Below, piece by piece: positions 57,600 through 64,000 of a stretch of 64,000 nucleotides of DNA. Position 1 is the first letter of the stretch. Every line of letters starts with the position of its first letter. A model generated the notes under the pieces. It was not told the origin of the DNA, did no database searches, and was given only the letters and a program-made list of their open reading frames with translations. Source of the DNA: Sequoia sempervirens. Taxonomy: Eukaryota; Streptophyta; Pinopsida; Cupressales; Cupressaceae. The translations under genes were made by a program, and so were the position numbers. Location: assembly GCA_007258455.2 (NCBI GenBank), contig VDFB02193867.1, forward strand, positions 570,009,328 through 570,073,327, given 5' to 3'.

Positions 57600-60330
57600 A
57601 AGAAAATAGTCCAGGTAGCACAAACCTATATTAGTCAAGTGGGTTTGTAAACTCAATGTAGGCCCACCACCCTTGCAGGTTAATACTCCTTGTTACTCAA
57701 GTGGAACACCCTTTCTTGTGAAGGAAAATAGGTAAAGATCTAGTAACGTAGGCTCAATGGTATGAGCACATCTTCTCTCTCTCTCCTTGAGAATTATCAA
57801 AGTTCACCCAATTATCTCTATCTCAACCTAAAGGAGTATGTGGTGAGTAGCTTCAAGGTATGATACACATCCCTTGCACTACACTAAGCCATGATTGCCA
57901 ACAAGTATTAAGCTAGTCTAAAACATGCCATTTGGTGCATCCTCTAAACACCAGTAGAGTGCATGATGAACATATGTGAACACCAGTCTATCACAAGCGT
58001 GGTTCGATAAATTTTGGTGGGAAATCTTGGACCATCCATGCATGCCTAACTTGGAATCACCCTGATATCAATGCTTTGCTAAACACGATGCAACTGGATT
58101 GGGGTACAACTTTCATTCTCCCCCCTTTAAATACCCCATTGGTTCATGTGGTTAAGGTCATCCCTTAGGGTGATGAAATCCCCAAGTAGGCCTCCTAAAG
58201 GACAGGAAATACTAGGCACTTTTTATCCCCAAGCTCACACCTAGCACAAAGGGAGAGCATATGCACAACTAGAACTCCTAGGTAGACTCAACAAAGGACT
58301 TGGATTGAGTTGTGATTTATGATCCCCAGGCTCATTTTATGATGCAAGGGGAGAGCATACGTCAACAAAATAATCCCAAACACAACACACAAGTTAATTG
58401 ACTCCCTTAGAAAATGAAATGTGCCTAGATTAGTATAAAAAATCACTTACCCAAGTCTTTGATTGATCATCCTGCAGAAAACAAGTTAGTAGTTTCTAAT
58501 CATTAGTCTTGGACAAATGAGAAGCTATAATTTACTATTACCATTCACAAGCACAAATAAACAGATTAGTGAATTAGTGATAAACAAAAAGTAAATTTGA
58601 AATTTTGGAATGAAAATGTAAACAAAAAATGTACCCGCACAAACGCCTATCAGTAGATCGGATACGCCTCTGAAGACTCCACACATACGCCTTTCAAAGT
58701 CACGAAATCAAATTTAAAAGTAGTGTATCCACCCAAGTGGTCACAAATATGCATCTAAAGCTTGAAGGATCGACTCTGTAGATTTTGTGTCTGGATGTAG
58801 GTCACAGCCACCCGTCAGGTGATGCAACCTCCTCTAAAGGTCTTCAAAATTGCCTTTTCATGCACACATACACCTTTGAAGTTGGGTTCCCACATATGGA
58901 GCACAACCACCTATCTGGGGAAGCATAGCTACCTCTATGTCAGGCATATCTGCCTATGAAGCAGATCCACCTCTATACCTAAAATTTCCAAGCTACAAAA
59001 TAAAAACTCAAAGAAAAATAGATTAATGGACCCATGACGTAGGTCACATCGAGCGTGCCAAAAATGTGTGCAATGAATTTTTCTACCTAAAATGCAAGAA
59101 AATGTAAAAAATAAAGCAAAGATAAAAACACAACAAAACACTCAAGTTTAGGGCCTAGATTGAAACTCAAACCTATAAATGAAGACACAAAATACCTCCA
59201 ATATTGAGCTTTTTGATATGCTTGCCCCTTTTGATCGATTGCTTTGTGTTCTCCTTTAGGATTTTGACAACATAATAGCTTGATTTTACTTGATTTGGAT
59301 GCAAATGGGTGTGGTTGCAGGGTTGGATATGGTGGTAGTGTGAGAGCTCAAGAGTGCATAATGTATGTGTGTTAGAATGAAAAATGACTAAGCCATTAGA
59401 TAGTTATTAGAAGGGGAGAAGGAAATGGATTGCAAAGATTGATTCTTGGAAGAGGATCAAGGGTTGAGATGCCTTGAGGTATCTCAACTCATGTGAGGAT
59501 GACATGTGTCATCCTAGGGGGAAGTGGAGTGATGATGTGGACATGAGGTTGATGTGAGGTGGAAAAGGGGTTGCTTGCCCCATCCTCCCAAATCATGGGA
59601 AGGATGTGACAAGAGGGGAATTTAAAATCCCCGTATAATCCTTTTAGGGATGATAAAAGGAATATAAAATTCCTTGGGAGATGAAGGGAGGAATTAAAAA
59701 TTATTTTAGAGGCATTGGAGGAATAAAATGGAATTTAAAATTTCATGTAGGCATGTGGGGGAAATAAATAGGAATTAAAATTCCTTGGGAAAGGGAGATT
59801 ACTTCTCCAAAAAAAGAAGGTATTAATAAGGGTTGACTTAAGGACATTCCATAATTGGAATTAGGCTTAGATTAAAGTCAATTAATCATAAATTAAGGTT
59901 GTGCAAATGATTAATTAAGCTAATGAAGGGATTAAGGCAACTTGCAAGTTATGGAGGATTTGACGCTAATCCAAGATTAAAGGTGTGCACATCCTAATCA
60001 GGGATTAAGTCGGCTAATCAAGATTAGAGGAAAATCGTGGAGGATGTGATGTTTGGAGAGAGAAAGGGGTGAATTAAAAATTAATTTTAATCCACATGGG
60101 CTAAATTGCTTGGTTAAATAAATTGGTCTATTTATTTAATCTAGAGAGGAAATATTAAAAGGATGAAGCATTTAATTAAATAATTAAATACTTTAGGAAA
60201 CATTAGGTAAGGGGAAAATATTAATCAAATAATAATGGTATTATTTAATTAATGGGAATAAAAGGGGTGGAATGGATGAAATAAGGGATCAATTTGACCA
60301 AATGTGAATGGTCAAATTTAGATGTCTACA
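57600..60330 (-). repeat. Minus-strand LTR-type insertion, left end undefined
   Basis: On the minus strand the segment starts TGTAGACATCTAAATTTGACC at 60330 (written here as TGTAGACATC then TAAATTTGACC), next to the resumed Copia LTR (GTTATACTCC), which marks its right border. Inside there is no coding frame. Around 58640-58980 short motifs such as ACGCCTxTGAAG recur. Its left border and any TSD were not found, and the first part of the Copia 3' LTR seems to be lost. Confidence 0.5.
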
Positions 60331-60610
60331 GTTATACTCCTAAAGAAGCTTGCACTGCAAGTGTATTGTAATTCATTGTTTACAGATAATATATTGTTCA
60401 ATATTTTGGAATTTAGGGTTTTTCTCTCGAGATGTTTTCCCCCACATATATTTGTGTTTTGTGTTTGTATATGTAATGTTTTTTTATTTACATGTTATGT
60501 GCATTTTCTTTTCTATGACATTTTAAGGTTTTAAGTTTGAATAATTTTACGCATTCCCTCTTCTAATTGATTGGTGTAGGAAGCTATTATGTATACTTGG
60601 ATTCCTTTCA
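60331..60610 (+). repeat. 3' LTR tail of the second Copia element
   Basis: Matches 55159-55441 in order (ACTCCTAAAGAAG, CAAGTGTATTGTAA, CCCACATATATTTG, GTAGGAAGCTATT) with scattered differences, ending CCTTTCA at 60610 and followed by the TSD. Confidence 0.85.
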
Positions 60611-60615
60611 ATTGT

Positions 60616-62086
60616 TTTCATGAGGATAACATAGGTGCAACTATATATATGAAGAGAAAAATATAGAGATAAGTGTTTATACTGCTGATGATGTTCAATA
60701 TGATGAGTTTGCACTTAAAGACTATGAAGTTGGTGATCATATGGAAGAATATGAGAACCTATTTGTTTGGTGTGAAACATGTTGTCTTCCTCATGTGCAA
60801 TGCACTTCAAATTGGTCATGTGAAAATGATATTGCAATATTAAATGTGGAAGAATAGGTGTATCACATGTCTAATTTATGTAGCACATGTGTAATAATAG
60901 ATTGCCAAGAAATAAACTAGTATTTGATGTTGTCATGGAAGGGAAACTCACTTGAAAAATGCATGATAGAAAAATAAAGACACTACACAATCCCCATGGC
61001 ACTTTATAACATAGTGTGAGTGAAAAAGGCACAACAAAATATATGAAACCCCTAAAAATTTAGTACAACAGTGGTACTTTATCTCAATGTATCTATAAAA
61101 GAGAAAGTGCATACAAAAGATGTCTACAATGTCCAAATAGGAAAAATGTTGGAAATACATGTAGAACAACCTAAAAAATTCTTCTCATGCAAACAAAAAG
61201 TTATTAGGAGCCAAAAAATCCAAATAATTCACCAAAATACAAAAACACAAGAAATTGAATAAAATGTGCCTAGAGAAAATATGGAAAACATGCATGAATA
61301 GTTATGAGGAGATCTAAAAGACCTTTCCAATGCTGCTAGAATCATGAAAAATGAAGAAACTGGTCAAAACTTGTGAGACCGAGAGTGAAAACAATGCATT
61401 TGACTTCAATGGGTTGTAAACTGTACCAACAGAAAAAGAAAAGAAAAAAAACTTTGCAACATTGGATAGTGCTCAAAATTGAATCCTTGACGATATCTTG
61501 TTTTCCCAATTTTGATACCCAGGCCAAAAGTTATGCCCCCTAAAAAAAAGTTACCCAATTAGGTCATCATAAGCAAAAAAAGGCCCCTTAGGGGATAAGC
61601 ATTGGTCACCCAAGACCCTAAGTGCTAGAAGGGTTTGAAGAGTGACAAGTGAGTGGTAGGGGTCGATTGAGCTAGCAGCACTCTAGAGTCGTTAGCAACT
61701 TAGTCGTTACTATGTAGCAGCTAGTAGGTCGTGATGGTTTGTGAGCCTCTAGTTGTAGCATAGATGGAGCCACTATAGATAGAAGCATCACTATATACTG
61801 CTTTTAAAAAAAACATGCATATGGGTCGTACAAGGGTCATACAAGCCCTTGTACAAAAAATAATTGCCTCAGAAGCTCTCAGAAGTGAAATAGGCCAATT
61901 TATAGTCAAAATTCATCTATTCAGGCTCTTGAATATAATGGTGAACTCATTTTTACTCCACCATACACCTAAAAAATTTCCAAGTCCAAAACCTACAAAA
62001 AGGTATGAAGATTCCAAATTTGATTCCCTTGTAACCCTAGTTGAAGAAAACCCTCAAAATTCGAGAAGGGATTTGTTGAATCCACA
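60616..62086. other. Unassigned, possibly interior of a minus-strand LTR element
   Basis: A frame near 60670-60960 has acidic protein-like text (TADDVQYDEFALKDYEVGDH) but no recognisable domain. The rest is non-coding. The right end abuts a primer-binding-site-like sequence on the minus strand, so part may be element interior. Confidence 0.3.
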
Positions 62087-62097
62087 CTCTAATACCA
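62087..62097 (-). other. Primer-binding-site-like sequence
   Basis: The minus strand reads TGGTATTAGAG, as in the elements at 51673 and 55444, and is followed outward by LTR-like sequence. Confidence 0.5.
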
Positions 62098-62600
62098 TGT
62101 TAGATTTTTGAAAAATGCACAAGATGCAAGATCAAATAGTAAACAAGAACACATTCCATGCATGAGAGTTACAAATAATGATTTTTTATTTCCTCAAAAG
62201 AAAGAACTTATAGAATGAAAAGCTTGCTTAGAATTATAATGAAGAAGAGTGTTTATAAGAGAAAGCCCTAAATGAGAAAGGGATTAGATCATAAAAAGTA
62301 CCATCATCGCATGTGATGAGAAAAATGATCTAATAATAGCTCAAACTAATAAAATAAAAAAACACTCCTAAGTTTAGTTTAAGTGCATAGAGTGAAATTA
62401 GCCTAATAATCAATTAAAGATTAATTAATTATTAACTAATAAATGATTACTCTAATAAATTCATCAATTTTGATAAGAAGTAAATGAGAACTCACCATGC
62501 TTTGGGTGAATTTATTAGTTTGATCATTGGGTTTGTTGCAGTATTTGCTAAAATTACCATAATATATTAGTGTTTACAATGACATTTGACATTTTTGTTG
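62098..62600 (-). repeat. Probable 5' LTR of another minus-strand element, right end undefined
   Basis: It lies just outside the primer-binding-site-like sequence and is AT-rich, with a layout like the LTR at 51691-52092 (GAAC...TTATAAGAG, later TTAGTGTTTACAATGACA). Termini and TSD not confirmed. Confidence 0.35.
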
Positions 62601-64000
62601 TCTATGACAAATATTAACTTCACTAAAACTTAAAAATTACTACCTTCTGACACTTGTCACATATCCATCTTCTTCTCCAGGATTCTCTAGATCATCCCAA
62701 GTCTTCAATAATCCTTCATAGAAGTTCATGATGCTTGAAAATAATGAAAAATGAACTCATATGTAAAGGAACTCTTGAAAATATCCTTTCCTTGGTTAAA
62801 TGGAGAATCATGTGATTCTTTGATCATAACAAGGATTCAATTTTAAATCAAAAATGTTTTTTGTATTATTTCTCTACTCGATATATTTAAAGGCTACTTT
62901 CTATCATTATTTGATTTATTACTTTATCCCTAAATATTTTATCTAAGATGGTTTTACTTTCATACAATATTATTGCTTTTAATATAGTTGTATCACTTAA
63001 TATACTTGTTAAGTTCTCTTTCTTTTCTTGACATGTTCATCTTAGAATAATTAGTTGGGGAAATTTTTAGTGTATCTCACATTTTCAATCTTTAGTACAT
63101 ATTTTGGATTTGATCATATGTTTATACTTGTATATCTAATTGAGGATTATTAGTAGCATTGTTATTTTACATTGGCATCAGTTTTGGATGCACCTTTCAA
63201 TACAATTATATTATGATCATGTTATGGTGGATTATGCTATTTTATTTAAATGATTATGCACATATATGTTTTTTCACGTGCCCCATTGTGCAATTACCTA
63301 TTTACTATTACTATGTTAGGGTAAATTATTGCATGTATGAATGTGTTTGAAATTTTAATTGGAAATATATGTGATTGCACTTTATTTATCGAAAAGATTA
63401 TGAATGAATGTTTATTTCATTTAATGTTATGTGATGAAATGCATATATGGAATGAATGGTTATTGAATTGATATTCTAACTACGAAAATTATTATGTAAA
63501 TACTTGTATTGATGAATGGCTGACTACCATGAAATGTGTTAAGTTGGATTTAGGTTCAGAATCAATCCTCCAGAAGTGAGGGGAAGTATCACTCAAGAGA
63601 AGAGCTTGATGAAGTAACTTGAAACGAAACATAATTGAGCTTATACACACACTCACTAATAGAATGGTTGAGTCAAGTCATAGTGTTTTGGAATTGGTAA
63701 GTTATCCTTAGAACGATGTGTTTGCATTAGGAAGGATCTTGATTTTTGATAGGAGTATTCTTAGATTATGTTTAGTGCTTGGTGTATGCAAGTACTTTAT
63801 ATTTCCTATAATTGATTGATGAGATGTACATGCGTTGGAAGTATATATATGTATACACATGCATGTCAACGATAGTACATACACATGAAGGAACATGTAC
63901 ATGAGAGTACATAGGTAGGCATACCTATGCACGTTTATGGATAGGTTGCTTATGGGCATGGTGATATCGAGAGGACAATGTGACATGTATGTATATATAT
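62600..64000. other. AT-rich DNA, nothing recognised
   Basis: No supported gene. Near 63840-63910 there is a stretch rich in GTATATAT/ACATGTAC alternating purine-pyrimidine words. Confidence 0.5.

Larger units (their letters stand above)
54600..60610 (+). mobile_element. Second Copia-type element, interrupted in its 3' part, TSD ATTGT
   Basis: The 5' LTR (54600-55441), primer-binding site and gag are followed by a 3' LTR tail ending at 60610. ATTGT flanks it at 54595-54599 and 60611-60615. Between about 57600 and 60330 a minus-strand LTR replaces the left part of the 3' LTR. Coding is limited to gag, a protease remnant and one unrecognised segment; integrase, RT and RNase H are absent. Confidence 0.8.

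Noticed and set aside
1..64000. tRNA, rRNA or snRNA genes
   Set aside because: I saw no stretch with A/B-box or cloverleaf character; the tRNA-like strings are all primer-binding sites.

Overview
The window is AT-rich plant nuclear DNA that is mostly transposable elements, with two pentatricopeptide-repeat (PPR) genes in it. A DYW-type PPR gene made of one very long exon, a P-class PPR gene with a 3.3 kb intron carrying a solo LTR, long LTRs beginning TGTNATGYCCC, and decayed Copia, Gypsy-like, LINE and hAT copies together suggest a large seed-plant genome, most probably a gymnosperm. That assignment is inference; nothing here names the species. There is one 100-N assembly gap at 9336-9435.

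Left part (1-9.5 kb): the 5' end of a minus-strand LTR retrotransposon (gag fragment, primer-binding site, complete 1.36 kb LTR), a Copia-LTR-like remnant, a broken hAT transposase on the minus strand, then a long non-coding leader with two unusual repeat systems. These are seven exact CTA(A/T)4TAG boxes in 677 bp and sixteen copies of a TGCGCCC-centred repeat about 70 bp long. The leader runs into a reading frame of about 700 codons for an unrecognised protein, broken by three TAG codons. I regard this element as the least familiar thing in the window.

Middle-left (9.6-19.6 kb): three tandem copies of a 660 bp non-coding unit, a solo LTR with a clean target-site duplication (TSD), and the minus-strand P-class PPR gene. 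Its exons are 19477-19133 and 15818-14410. It has one apparent single-base frameshift just inside exon 2, and a second solo LTR in its intron.

Middle (19.6-34.5 kb): decayed Copia gag and gene-like remnants, then a full-length LINE (25222-32704) bracketed by a 16 bp TSD. The LINE carries ORF1, an endonuclease-RT-RNase H ORF2, and an extra third reading frame downstream of RNase H. It sits inside a tandem array of 380-430 bp units.

Right part: the intact DYW-class PPR gene (34585-37635, 1016 residues), probably an organellar C-to-U RNA-editing factor. Beyond it lies a nest of LTR elements. A minus-strand non-autonomous element (41309-52092) has been split by a plus-strand Copia element (43066-50591, TSD ATAGT). 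A second Copia element (54600-60610, TSD ATTGT) is itself interrupted on its right side by a minus-strand LTR. Only the two PPR genes look like host genes. Every element coding region I could follow is broken by stops, frameshifts or changed catalytic residues.
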